A stretch of DNA of 64,000 nucleotides from Halichoerus grypus (Eukaryota; Chordata; Mammalia; Carnivora; Phocidae), in NCBI RefSeq assembly GCF_964656455.1, contig NC_135715.1:170406437-170470436 (forward strand), given 5' to 3'. The notes below the pieces were generated by a model that made no database searches, was not told the origin of the DNA, and was given only the letters and a program-made list of their open reading frames with translations. Both the position numbers and the translations under genes were made by a program. Shown here piece after piece: positions 50,900 through 62,434 of the stretch (position 1 is the stretch's first letter; each line of letters opens with the position of its first letter).

Positions 50900-51694
50900 A
50901 GAGAGAAACCTTTTATCCCCCTTGATAAGACAAAGGTGCCTGTGGTGAATGTTTGTTGTTTTTTACATGTTCAGCATCCCTTTCCTTTAGCTTGATAATG
51001 CCTTGATGCTGTCTGATTTTCTGTGGGATCTGTCCATTCCATTCATGTACTATCGTGGTGGGACCGTCAAACTATGTGCAAGGGTAGGTTGACACTTCTC
51101 CCCATCCCTACTCTCACTTGCCAAGACCAGTGAGATAGAAGTCCTAGGAATTTGGCCCATGGATAGAATATAGTTGGAGCTGAGTCTTTTGATTACAACT
51201 CCCCAAAGAGACTGTTGCTATTTCTTCACCCAGATCCCACCCACTGCTCTGCTTCTGTCTCTCTGAGGTCTGGTTGTACTTCCATTTCTCAGGTATTGGG
51301 AGCTAGTCTGCATTCTGGCACTAAATTCCACTCTTCTTTATTTAGTCTGTTTCTGTTGCTTGCATTAACTGGTATAGTACAATGTCCTTTCTTCTTTTAC
51401 TGAAAATTTTAAACACCTTTCCTCTTTTTAACTTCCTAAATGAGATCAAACCTTTCCTGAAAGTGTTTTGGTCTTAACAAATATAACATTTTCTGTTACG
51501 ATGAACTCTTTTTGATTAAAAGAATCATACCAGAATCTAAACTGTGTCATAACAAGTAACTATATATAGTAAAAACAAGAGTTCTCTCTCATTCTTCATT
51601 TCTTCTAACCCTCATTATCTTGAGCTCTCTTCACTGGAAAAAAACAGAAGGTTTAATGCTTTTGTATGTGAGCTTTTCCAATTCTTTCTTCTAG
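50900..51694. other. Unique DNA, no gene seen
   Basis: No repeat family recognised. It leads into the exon-like segment at 51695. Confidence 0.45.
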
Positions 51695-51752
51695 AGTGTT
51701 GTTAGAGCAAACAAGAAGTTGTTGAAGGCCCTCTTTTCAGATATTGAAACAG
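51695..51752 (+). other. Candidate internal exon, 58 nt
   Basis: Preceded by a pyrimidine-rich acceptor (CCAATTCTTTCTTCTAG) and followed by a strong donor (CAG/GTAAGAAA). Only one of three frames is open: SVVRANKKLLKALFSDIET, phase 0 in and phase 1 out. No known protein is recognised. If real, a plus-strand gene spans this part of the window; it may equally be a non-coding exon or chance. Confidence 0.3.
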
Positions 51753-52205
51753 GTAAGAAACCTCCTTTCTGTGTTAGGCTGTGTGTCCTAAAGATATACT
51801 ATAAAGAAGGAAAGCATTTTTTTAGACAATTTGGGTAAAATTCACTTAGATCTCAATTACCTGGCCACTTGGAGTTGAAAGAGTTAGCAGCTTAAGGTTT
51901 AAATTGATGATTTCAGTTGAACATAGATCCAGCCACTCATTGAGGAGTGACAGTTACCAGGCTGGGCATGGCAAATACACTAACCAGGCTGAGATCACCC
52001 TAGATCTCTCATTATATTCAAAACCAGCACCCATCATATCTGAGATTTTTTAAAAATCATAAAATGTACACACAGAGAAATGTATAAAACCTGTAAGTAC
52101 ATTTTAAGAACGAATATAAAGGGAATACATTCAGAACTATTTTTACATTCATTATATTCAGTATTTTATATCTGCATACTGAAAGCTTCCCAAGACTCCC
52201 AAGGC
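51753..52205. other. Unique DNA, no gene seen
   Basis: Would be intronic if the exon-like segment is real. Nothing else seen. Confidence 0.4.
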
Positions 52206-52430
52206 CAAGGTTCCATGCCCCTCATGTGATAACCCTTGGTCCTTGTCTTTACCCCTATCAAAGCACTTATCCTGCTTTTTCATCTCTTCCAGACCTCACC
52301 CCTACCAGTGTTTACACATAAAGCTCCTTAAGGACATGGGTCATACATTGTTACCACTGTATCCTCACAGCCAGGCATGGAGTTGGTCACTTAGTAAATC
52401 ACTGATAATAAATGAATGAAAATAAATAAA
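52206..52430 (+). mobile_element. LINE-2 3' end relic
   Basis: Sense L2 3' terminal text: 'TAAAGCTCCTTAAGGACATG', 'CACTGTATCCTCACAGCCAG', ending AATAAATGAATGAA. Confidence 0.75.
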
Positions 52431-52824
52431 TGACCCATCACTGTCTTCAAACAACTCCAGGGGCAATTGGAGGAGAGCAACTAGTAAAACAGTTATTAAA
52501 TACAATTTGCTAAGTGTTTTGATAAGAAGGGGGTGAGAGTCAGGAAATTGGCACCCATGTCAACCACAGCTTCCTGGAATTGGTGTGCTGAGCTGTAGTG
52601 GAAGAGCAGGTGTCAGCAGTTGAGAAGGCAACAGAGAAGGAGTAAAGTGCAGGAGGAGCAAGAGACCTAGTAACTTGAAACGCTGTTAAAAGACTAAGAC
52701 ACAGTCTAATCAGGCGTTCTTAATCCAGACTCTGCAGATCCTAAAAGGTCCCTGAATAGAATATAGAAGGTTCATGAACTTGGATGAGAAAAGAAATAGA
52801 TCTCTGTTTTCACTAACTTCTAAA

Positions 52825-53059
52825 TGAAATTTAGTATTTTTTTTTTTTAAAGATTTTATTTATTTATTTGAGAGGGAGAGACTGAGAGAGAGAGCACATG
52901 AGAGGGGGGAGGGTCGGGAGGGTCAGAGGGAGAAGCAGACTCCCTGCCGAGCAGGGAGCCCGATGCAGGACTCGATCCAGGGACTCCAGGATCATGACCT
53001 GAGCCGAAGGCAGTCGCTTAAACAACTGAGCCACCCAGGCGCCCTGAAATTTAGTATTT
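52825..53059 (-). mobile_element. SINEC with 15-bp target duplication
   Basis: Inverted full element. Exact duplication TGAAATTTAGTATTT at 52825-52839 and 53045-53059, with a T12 tail. Confidence 0.96.
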
Positions 53060-53810
53060 CTTTTGATTATGATGTAGGTGACAAACAAATATAGTAGTAG
53101 TGATAACCTGTGACTTTGTCATGGAGACAACAAAATTTCATATCATAGTAGAGATGTTTGTAGATATCTTGAAATATAGTCTACACTCATTTTTAACTTG
53201 ATGCGGCAATAAGAGATCTTTAATGTTTTAATAAATACACATTAATAGATGTACATATTTACAAAGTTGTTTTTTGATGTTTAGATGCCTATTTCTCTAT
53301 AATTCATTTCCTTTCTAATTATATGTATTTTATTTTATGCATTTAAATGTTTAAAAATACTGTTCTGAGAAGGGATCTATCAAATTCTCCATATTGGCAA
53401 AGAGGTCCAAGACAACAAAATGGTAAAGAACCTTTCGTGGTGGGAGTCAGAGAATGGAGTTTTTAGAGGGAAGGATAAATGGGAACCTTGGAGCCAGTCC
53501 TGTCACCAGAATAATCCACTCAGTCCTGCCTCTCATTATTTTCCCTCTGTCCCTTTGTCCCTTGCATGGGCCTCACCCACCATGGAGGCATTATTTGCAC
53601 TTAACTTTATCTAGACAATCAAGGCACAAACTTGCTAACTAGTGATTTCATTATACCAGGATACAGTTTAAGATCTTTGAACCAAGTTACTTTTGTACAA
53701 ATTACAGTGAAAGGCCAAATATTGAGTATTAGGAGATGATACATATATATTTAAAAGTAAATTTATGAAAAGAAAAACATATCATCAATAAGAAACTATA
53801 TTGAAATTAT
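53060..53810. other. Unique DNA, no gene seen
   Basis: No gene recognised. Confidence 0.45.
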
Positions 53811-54027
53811 ACACGACCTCTTTTCTTTTTTTGAAAAAGATTTTATTTATTTATTTGAGAGAGAGAGAAGAGTGTGAGAGGGGGGAGGGTCAGAGGGAGA
53901 AGCAGACTCCCTGCTGAGCAGGGAGCCGGATATGGGACTTGATCCTGGGACTCCAGGATCATGACCTGAGCTGAAGGCAGTCGCTTAACCAACTGAGCCA
54001 CCCAGGTGCCCTACATGACTTCTTTTC
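53811..54027 (-). mobile_element. SINEC with diverged target duplication
   Basis: Inverted element. The flanks ACACGACCTCTTTTC (53811-53825) and ACATGACTTCTTTTC (54013-54027) agree at 13 of 15 positions. Both differences are C versus T, consistent with later transitions. Confidence 0.94.
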
Positions 54028-54429
54028 AACTAAGTTTTACATCTACTATGTTTGTTTTCATAAACAAGTTCTTGAAATAGAATATATATACAGGAGAACA
54101 AGAAAAGGAAAATGTAACACAGAGATTATTAGGGTTGGTTGACTTAACAAGTGCTGAATGTCTGCTTTGTACTCTATATATTATATTCAACAATGGAATG
54201 ATACAGGGAATAAAAGGCATAATTTCTAACTTCAAAGCTCATTTTATTCTCTATATGGAGCCAAACTCTATGTCTGTGAAAGAGTATGAGACTGTATATC
54301 AGTACAACTGGCCACAAACATCAAAAGTAATGAATTGGAGTAGAGTAATATTAACACACATAGAGTTGGTGATGCTTCACGGAAAAGGCTTATAAACTCC
54401 CCTTTCAAGATTAAGAGTAATAGATGAAC

Positions 54430-54740
54430 TAGCAAGTATAGAGCATTTAGTAAATTCTGGGCACTGTGCTAGTCTAGCATTTGCCAAATTTCTCATTTAA
54501 TCTTCTCTATAATTTTATAAGATAGATACTGTTATTTAAATCTCATCTTACCCAAATTTAGGAAAATTACATAAGTCCCTCAAGGTCATACAGCAAGTAG
54601 GTGACAGATCCTGTAAGTGAACACAACAGAGAGTCTTAAATAATTAACCTCCATGAGGACCAGGACTCAATCTTTTTCTTCATGTTGTTCTGCAGCAGCT
54701 AGCACAGTGTTTGGTATATTTTAGATGTTCACAAGTTTGT
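54430..54740. mobile_element. MIR (minus) followed by L2 3' end (plus)
   Basis: Inverted MIR: 'TCATTTAATCTTCTCTATAA', then 'CTCAAGGTCATACAGCAAGT'. From about 54650 an L2-like 3' end follows ('CATGAGGACCAGGACTCAAT', 'AGCTAGCACAGTGTTTGGTA'). Confidence 0.65.
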
Positions 54741-54971
54741 AGTTGAGTGTATTTTAACTAAGTCATGACAGAATGGCTCTGATTTATTAAGTGGTAACAC
54801 TGAAACTCAAGTTAACTTCCTGTTCATTCTTTCCATTAAACCCCATCACTCCAAACAACTAACAGGACAGAGACACAACTGCACTTCATCATCCCTTCTT
54901 CAGCATAGCTCAACAATGAACAACAACAACAAAATACATAAATATATAGAGGGGGTGAGAGACGCACATGC

Positions 54972-54973
<2 letters not shown>

Positions 54974-55012
<39 letters not shown>
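54974..55012. repeat. (TG)n microsatellite
   Basis: About 19 uninterrupted TG units. Likely to vary in length between individuals. Confidence 0.95.
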
Positions 55013-55013
<1 letters not shown>

Positions 55014-56297
55014 TTACCAGAAACTCCTATTAATCATTTAATTTCTTCTTGTCTTCAATTTCTTTTAATCACCACAGTACCTCTATTTATTTTGTTGTTG
55101 TTGTTATGATGTTGATCTGAATATTTTAATGTGAGCATATGTTGGATTTTAGTCTCATTTTTATTTCTTTATATTTACTTTTTACTTTGTATCTTACAAT
55201 ATTCTCTCTCCACAAATGATATAGGCAGATGACAAATTGTTTGTACCTTTTATCTGTGTCCAAAAAGGCTATCCCCCTAAAGCTATCACTCAATTATGCT
55301 TTATTCTTTTCTACCTAGGGTCTGGAGAGGAAAACTGCAGCTCTTGATTTCAAAAGGCTTACCACTTGGTTTCCTTGGAATTCCCACCTCTATGCTACCT
55401 CTCCCTGGAGAAAACCCAGTTGTAAGCTTCTGGTTGAACTGCCTAAATCCTTGACTTCTTCCTATGAAGCTTTTACTGAGGCCAATTACAACTAATATTA
55501 GCATTTTATAAATAATTACATCAAATGCTTCTCAGAATTCAAATTTTAGAATGCCATCTCTTTTAATATGAGCAAAATGGATGTTCATATTGTTCCTGAC
55601 AAACTCATAATGCTTACCTCAAATGACATATTCTGGATGAATTTTGGTTTCCTCTTAAATTTTGTTCTATGATTTTGCAAATTTTTGACAATCCATTCCC
55701 ACGACAATATTTAGGAGGTCAAATGAAGGACACTATTCAAAAACAATTCCAGGAGGTACTCTCTTGCTCCCAGGCCATGCCTTATTTGTTCAGAAGGTAG
55801 GTAATATTTCTTCAGTGGCTCCTTGATTCAAGCAGCGTTAACTAAACAAAGGATGTTCCCTGCTCAAAGCGGGGTCCTCAAAATAGCATCTGCATCACTT
55901 GGGAATGCAGAACTCAGGTTCTACCTAAGCCTAATGAACCAGAATCTGATCTACATTTTATTCAGATCCCCAGGTGATTTTTAAAAGGTTTAATCTAGCA
56001 CCCTGAGGCTAAATGACTGGTGGTGAGCACTCGGGGATTGAGCATTGAGATGAAATCCTCAGTCAAATTTGGGCTGGGTGGAAAAGAGTAACAGAAGTGA
56101 CAAGTGATAGTGTGATGGCTTTAGGAGTGGGATACCTTGATCACATTGCCAGCCTGCACCCTTCTTAGCTTTCCATCATCTTCTACTCTATCAAACAACT
56201 TTATCTTCAATTTCCTCACAACACATACTCTCTAATTTGGTCAGGTCAAACTTTGCATTAACATTATCTTGCAAATGTTGTATGTCTTTACTTATTG
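55013..56297. other. Unique DNA, no gene seen
   Basis: No element or gene recognised in about 1.3 kb. Confidence 0.45.
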
Positions 56298-56872
56298 TAT
56301 TAGGGTTCTCTAGGGAAACAGAACCAAAAGGATGGAGATAGATAGATGATAGATAGATAGATGATAGATAGATTGATAGATAGATTATAAGGAAGTGGCT
56401 CTTGGAAATTATGGAGGCTGGCAAATCTCCCAAGATCTGCAGGGTGAGTTAACATGCTGGAGACCCTGGAGAGCTGATGGTTTGGTTCCCGTCTGAGTCA
56501 AAAGGCCTGAGAATCAGGAGAGCTGATGGTGTAAGGTCCAGTCCAAATGACTCAAGACCCAGAAAGAGCCAGTGTTTCAATCTGAGTTCAAGATCAGGAA
56601 AAAAGCCTGTGTCTCAGTTTGAAAGCAGTCGGGCAGGAAGAATTCTTTCTTCACTTCAAGGGGAGGGTCAGTGTTTTTGTTTTATTTAGGCTTTCACTGG
56701 ATTGGATGAGACCCATCCGGATTAGAGAGGGCAATTTCTCTACTGAGTCTGCTGATTTAAATGTTAATCTCATCCAAAAACAGCCTCATAGAAACACACA
56801 GAATACCGTTTGACCAAATATCTGGGCACACCATGGCTCAGCCAAGCTGACACATAAAATTAAACATCATAC
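56298..56872 (-). mobile_element. MaLR/ERVL-type LTR-like repeat (family unassigned)
   Basis: Begins 'TTAGGGTTCTCTAGGGAAAC' and ends near 'CAAGCTGACACATAAAATTA', a repeat type common in placental genomes. Blocks such as GGAGAGCTGATGGTGTAAGG recur inside it. A GATA microsatellite sits at 56336-56388. Orientation is taken from the consensus, which runs on the minus strand here. Confidence 0.65.
56336..56388. repeat. (GATA)n microsatellite
   Basis: GATA repeats with GATGATA and GATT interruptions, located at a position within the LTR-like element that is typically TA-rich. Confidence 0.93.
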
Positions 56873-56879
56873 TTAATCA

Positions 56880-57135
56880 TGTTTCCATACCCTGGGATTC
56901 TCCTCCTTCTACTACACATCTTTTGAGACATAGCTCAAGGGCTGTGATTCCTGAGAAGCTTTCTCTAACTTTTTTTTGTGAATTTCCTCCTGATCTCCAT
57001 TGCCTATAGCACTTAAAGAGTCAATACCATGTGCCAGGCCAGGGCAATTTACTATCTTTCATTTTCTACTCTTGTTTTTGGTGTGTTAGATTTGCCTGTA
57101 CCTAAACAATAAAGGGAGGAATCTTGTCATACTTC
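56880..57135 (+). mobile_element. LINE-2 3' relic
   Basis: L2-like 3' text: 'GACATAGCTCAAGGGCTGTG', 'GAGAAGCTTTCTCTAAC', 'CTGTACCTAAACAATAAAGG'. Confidence 0.6.
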
Positions 57136-58066
57136 TACTGCAAACTTCACAGTACTTAGATTATCCCCAAATCCTGGGTAATTGATATTTTATTTATTTT
57201 TCCCACTTCAGTTCATAAAAATGCTTATCTTAGTACTTTTACTAATTAGAAGATACTTGAATATCTTTTCTACAAGAAGTACTTACCACTGAAATGAGCA
57301 TTGTTATTACATGTGAACTAACGGGGACCTTCTTAGAGATAGTCATGATGTTGAATTTGTATAGTATCATACTTAAGTCCATAAAATGACACCAGTTTAG
57401 ATTTTGTCTTAACTTGGATTCCTACACTGACACAGGTTTTGCTCAAAGAGCCTTGAGAAATAGTGTGTTCATTCATGTAGCCTACATAATACTGAGTAGG
57501 TAGCAATTTTATTGTAATGTCCTAGAGTCGCTGCAGCTGGGAAGTGGGAAAGGAGGTTAATAGCATGGCACAGAAAGGACTATGCGCTGCATAATGAGAA
57601 AGTTCATTTGTTCAGCCCAGAGTGCATGCAGACATGGACTCTTCCCTCCCAAAGGAGTTTAAAATGTCCACTGGTTGGATCGCTTCAGTAAGTCACAGTC
57701 TGACCATGGTAGAAGAAATGAGACAAGGGTGCCATGAAAGTCCACAACTCTGAGTCTATAATGCCTGTGTCGTTTTACCCCAGGACAGTCATTAGTTCTC
57801 CTCAGCACACCTGGAGGAGAGTGATGACATGTAGAGGGAGAGTCAGGAGGTAGGTGAGGAGGGACAAATGGGTCTCTGTCAATATCAGACTGTTGCTGTT
57901 GACGAGTCTTGCTGCTGGCCTAGGCATTGACATAGGACCTCATAGCAGCTCCCAGGGCTCGGTTATTTACATTCTCTCTGGCAGTGACACCTGGGCATTA
58001 GCTTTCTATACTTTGATAAACTGATTCCCCATGCCCATGCCTCTTTCCCTGGAACTTTGCCCTCTT
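57136..58066. other. Unique DNA, no gene seen
   Basis: No recognised gene or repeat. Confidence 0.45.
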
Positions 58067-58293
58067 AAAAAAAACTTATCCTGGGGCGCCTGGGTGGCTC
58101 AGTCGTTGAGCGTCTGCCTTTGGCTCAGGTCATGGTCCCAGGGTCCTGGGATCGAGCCCTGCATCGGGCTCCCTGCTCAGCGGGAAGCCTGCTTCTCCCT
58201 CTCCCACTCCCCCTGCTTGTGTTCCCTCTCTCGCTGTGTCTCTCTCTGTCAAATAAATGAATAAAATCTTAAAAAAAAAAAAAAACTTATCCT
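58067..58293 (+). mobile_element. SINEC with target duplication
   Basis: Head GGGGCGCCTGGGTGGCTCAG at 58083. Duplication AAAAAAAACTTATCCT at 58067-58082 and 58278-58293, the A part being shared with the tail. Confidence 0.95.
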
Positions 58294-58435
58294 TACTTAC
58301 CTAGATTGTCATACTTAAAGGAGAAAAGAGGACACTAGAGTACAAATGGGGGTCCATATACTATATGTCTAAATATTTAAAAGTTTAGGCCAACAAACAC
58401 TTGAATGAATACATTCCTATCTATGTCCTTGACCT

Positions 58436-58666
58436 AGAAAGTCAGGTTCAGGGACGCCTGGGTGGGTCAGTGGGTTATGTGTCTGCCTTTGGCTCAGGCA
58501 TGATCTCAGGGTCCTGGAATTGAGCCCCGCATCAGGCTCTCTGCTCAGCAGGGAGCCTGGTCTCCCCCACCCCCGCCTGCCTCTCTGCCTACTTGTCGTC
58601 TCTCTCTCTCTCTCAAATAAATAAATAAAATCTTTTTTTAAAAAAAAGGAAAGAAAGTCAGGTTCA
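58436..58666 (+). mobile_element. SINEC with 15-bp target duplication
   Basis: Head GGGACGCCTGGGTGGGTCAG. Exact duplication AGAAAGTCAGGTTCA at 58436-58450 and 58652-58666. Confidence 0.95.
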
Positions 58667-58904
58667 AGTTTAAGATGCATTGTAGCCCTTCAGGTACAGT
58701 TCTGTCTTCAATAAAAACAGCTACCCTTAACCAGAATCTTGGGAGATGGCACAGTCTACCCTTTGGAGGATGGACAAGCCAAAGAGGCCAGTGAGGTCCA
58801 AAAGGCTCAGTGCCTATGGTGGGCGGGGAGTTCTGGAGACTCTGGAATCCAGAGAGTGGTCGTAGAAATGAGGCCATAGATTCAGTGGAACGGGACACAA
58901 CCAA

Positions 58905-58971
58905 CAGATAGCTAGAGTCAAGGGGGTATAGCTCAGTGGTAGAGCATTTGACTGCAGATAGCTAGAGTCAA
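58905..58971 (+). mobile_element. Tail-less retroinsertion of a tRNA-Cys 5' half, with target duplications
   Basis: Perfect 17-bp direct repeats CAGATAGCTAGAGTCAA at 58905-58921 and 58955-58971 enclose 33 nt of tRNA-Cys sequence. There is no A-tail and no SINE body. This agrees with the described class of tail-less retropseudogenes made from truncated tRNAs. Confidence 0.9.
58922..58954 (+). pseudogene. tRNA-Cys(GCA) 5' half pseudogene
   Basis: Begins exactly at the mature tRNA 5' end (GGGGGTATAGCTC), carries the D arm (AGCTCAGTGGTAGAGC) and stops in the anticodon loop at or just after position 34. The following CAGAT is shared by tRNA and target, so the end is uncertain by up to five bases. 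The 3' half (anticodon 3' stem, variable loop, T arm, acceptor 3' strand) is absent. It cannot fold into a tRNA; the A box is present but not the B box. Confidence 0.92.
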
Positions 58972-59989
58972 ATCTCTAATGCAGAAGCCCAAACTAGAGC
59001 ATTCTCTAAGGACAGTCCTGAGGCTGGGGTGGGAGGCAGACAGTGGCTCTTGTACATTAGTACAGAACTTTCGCCATGGCACGGCAGAGAAGACACAGAG
59101 AAAACAACCTGGTGGAAAACTCACACATACACTACTCAGGTCAGAGAATTTAAAGCTTTAGTTTCAGGAAATGTCCACACAAAGAAATAGGCATCTGGTA
59201 TTTTCAGCTCATATCAGGAAGAACTCAAGTCCTTCACCCAGGGGAAAAATATTGGGAAAAACTCCATATATAAAAAGTGTGCTCGGTGTCAAATGTATAC
59301 GTAAGAAGTCAGACCTGCCTATGATTTTGACTAAAGCCCCTGAAGCAAGATGCAGGTTCCCAGAACAAACAGGACAGGACACAGAGAAAGCGATTTCCAG
59401 AATTCAGAAAAGGAAGAATCCAGACCATCTGAAGTCAGAAATTATGTTCTTGGTTACAGATCCTCTTCCATATCCTTATGGTTTACCAATAGCAAAATGC
59501 ATATGGTTCTCCTTTCAGAATCAGGGTTCAGTCATCCTGAATAGATCCTGTTATCGACCCGAATCCACTAAGTCATATTATTTATAGATACTTACACCAG
59601 CCCAGGAAAACCTCTCCTATACCGGCTCAGGAGAACCAATTATGCCCATCTCCTCCAGTCCCTGTTTTCAGTGACTTCAGCATGGCTGCTTGAAATTGGC
59701 ATTGGTGGTAGTACATTTAAACACCACGGAAATTGGCAAACACTACAAATCAGGGTTTGTCTTTCCCTGGAGGACTTTGTGTTATAGATTTACTAGCATA
59801 CAACTGCACCCAGGCCCAAAGTGGGCAAAAATATCAGGTAACTAGCTATCTTACTTAATGATGTTAATTTCTGAGTAGGGTACATATCTATTACACACAC
59901 AAGCATAACTTATATACTTGTATCTAAATCTGATTCTAATGTATATTTGTCCAAAAATACTTCAGATTTTGTTTTTAAAAGGTTAAAAA
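58972..59989. other. Unidentified DNA with a 138-codon frame
   Basis: A plus-strand frame at 59171-59587 has no recognised domain and no splice or promoter support. The rest shows nothing identifiable. Confidence 0.35.
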
Positions 59990-60211
59990 TTAGAAATATC
60001 AGGGGCGCCTGGGTGGCTCAGTCGGTTAAACGGCTGCCTTCGGCTCGCGTCATGATCCCAGGGTCCTGGGATTGAGCCCCGTGTCAGGCTCCTTGCTCGG
60101 CGGAGAGCCTGCTTCTCCCTCTCCCTCTGCCTGCCTTTCTGCCTACTTGTGCTCTCTATCTCTCTGTCAAATAAATAAATAAAATCTTTAAAAAAAAATT
60201 TAGAAATATCA
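59990..60211 (+). mobile_element. SINEC with 12-bp target duplication
   Basis: Head GGGGCGCCTGGGTGGCTCAG. Duplication TTAGAAATATCA at 59990-60001 and 60200-60211. Confidence 0.95.
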
Positions 60212-61184
60212 GTAATTAAACATCGTCAGTGCTATCTCCCAGATTACTTTATCCAAATGTGATTTTAAAAGAATGGCTTGTTTCCCAGAAAGGGAATAAA
60301 AATGAATTCTGTGTTTAGGAGAAAATATCCCGAGCCTGGTCAGAAAGTGCTCCTTAGCTTTTGAGAGTAATTTTAAACGGTACAAAGGCATTCTCATATT
60401 GATGGCTTCACTCTAGGGTTTGTTTTCTGAAACTGCCTAGAGCACCAAATCCAAAAAAAAAAACCCCAGGTGTGTGTGCATTTCCTATGGGAGCCTGTCA
60501 TTCCTTTGGTTCCCCTCTCCTGAAAGAAATTTTAAAAAATTCAAGTTTCCTCCTTCGAGTCATGCTTCAACACGCCAAAGGCAGATACTGAACACCTGCA
60601 CCACCTTCACGGCACGTCACTCATCATCTGCCGGAGGAAGGCATGGAGAGGGGACGGTGAAGAATGATCCTCGTGAGCATCAGCCACCTGAAGAACTGGG
60701 CAGGGCCTCAATTGTTCTATGTCTGAACGCACAAAGTTACAAAATTTGGGAAAGTTGGAAGTACAGGGACAACTAGCTACATAATTCCTTTCCCGGGAAT
60801 AAGGACTGAAAACCGTTTTGACCGTTTGTCAGCTTTTGACCCTTTGGAGAATACTGAACACATATGCCCATGACTCCATCCCCGTTCTGATTGATTTTGC
60901 CACATCTGTGGAGAAAAACCACAGACTAGAAAGAAATTACCTTGACAACTTCTTTCACCCAAAGAGCTGTGTGGTAGTTTCTCAATGTTCTAGTCTATAC
61001 TTGCTCCAAAAACACATTTGTGGATTGGAATTGGGAAGTTTCTGATTTGAATTTACAGTTCTGACATGGCATGGTTTAATGTGTCTAATGCCAAGTAAAT
61101 ATCTTAATTTCTAATGAAATTTTAAAGAATACCTATCTCCTTTGGGGTAAGCATTATATTGTAGACAATTCACTGTGGTAGGTT
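60212..61184. other. Unique DNA, no gene seen
   Basis: Slightly richer in CpG at 60560-60740 than its surroundings. Open frames (up to 100 codons) lack support. Confidence 0.4.
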
Positions 61185-61610
61185 TAATAATCGCCCCCCA
61201 CCGGAGATGTCCACATCCTGATGTTCAGAACCTGTGAATGTATAATGGTCCGAGGTTAAAAGGACTTTGCAGGTGTGACTAAGTTAAGGCTCTTAAATTG
61301 GGAAGAGTATTCTGGATTATCCAGATGGGCCCAATGTAATCACAGGCATGAGAGGGGGAGAGAAAGGTCTGAGAGATTTAAGTGTTGTGCTGCTGTCTTT
61401 TAAGATGGAGCAGGGGGTCTAGAGCCAAGGAAAAGGCAAGGAAATAGATTCTTCCCTCCAGCCTCCAGGAGGAAGGCAGCCCTACTGACATTTTGGTTTT
61501 AGCCTGGTGGGAGCCATCTCAGACTTCGGATCTCCAGAACTGTAAGAGAATAAATTTGTGTTTTAAACCACTAACTTGTTAGAGCAATTGTAGGAAACTC
61601 CTATATTTAA
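61185..61610 (+). mobile_element. MLT1-type MaLR LTR
   Basis: Sense MaLR-type LTR: 'CTTTGCAGGTGTGACTAAGT', 'TTATCCAGATGGGCCCAATG', 'CTCCAGAACTGTAAGAGAAT', then AAATTTGTGTTTTAAACCAC. Confidence 0.85.
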
Positions 61611-62210
61611 AAGTTAAAAATCTCTTCAGCTTTTATGGGGTAAATTGTATCTGAAGTCCACAGATTAGAGACCATATATGTTTACATTTCACCCACACTG
61701 TTACTTGTCACAGTTATATGCAAATCACTATTCAGATTTTATACCCAAGGTACTTATGTTTCAACAATGCTGTTTTGATTTTAATGCCAAAGGATAATTT
61801 TTAGACTTAAGGAAAAACATATGATAGCATCAGTAGACACAGACATATTTAAAACACTAACAGAGATTTCACTGTTGAAGCAGATAGGTTGTCAGTTGAT
61901 TATTATGATGACTTTTCGATGAGTAAAATCTCACATTCTGTGGAAATGGAGATTGTGTTTGTGTGTGTGCAGTTAGCTGGAAGGATTGTAGGAAGCAAAA
62001 GAAACCCATTTTAAGAATGTTATCTAAAACTTCAAGGGTAGTCTAAGTTTGATTTCCACCCCCCCCTCCCCCCCGCCAAAGAAAAAAAAGCTGGGGTGGC
62101 TGGCTGGAGGATATTTCGCCCAAGTCACTGGTTTACACACTGTGGGGAGGGAAGCTGATAAGGCGCCAGCAGAGCAATCTCTTGAAGAGATGGGGCAAAT
62201 AAGGCACAGT

Positions 62211-62434
62211 ACTTCAAATGAGTGGTGGCTGGGTGGCTCAGTCGGTTAAGCATCTGCCTTCGGCTCAGGTCATGATCCCAGGGTCCTAGGATCGAGCCCC
62301 ATGTTGGACTCCCTGCTCAGCGGGGATCCTGCTTCTCCCTCTCCCTCTGCTGCTCTCCCTACTTATGCTCTCTCTCTCTCTCAAATAAATAAAATAATAA
62401 ATAAATAAAATCTTAAAAAAAAAACTTCAAATGA
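62211..62434 (+). mobile_element. SINEC with 11-bp target duplication
   Basis: Head GTGGTGGCTGGGTGGCTCAG. Duplication ACTTCAAATGA at 62211-62221 and 62424-62434, with an expanded (AAATA)n tail. Confidence 0.95.

Noticed and set aside
58922..58954. Functional tRNA-Cys gene
   Set aside because: The 3' half is missing, so there is no T arm, acceptor stem or B box.
59171..59587. 138-codon plus-strand frame
   Set aside because: No domain, no splice or promoter signals.
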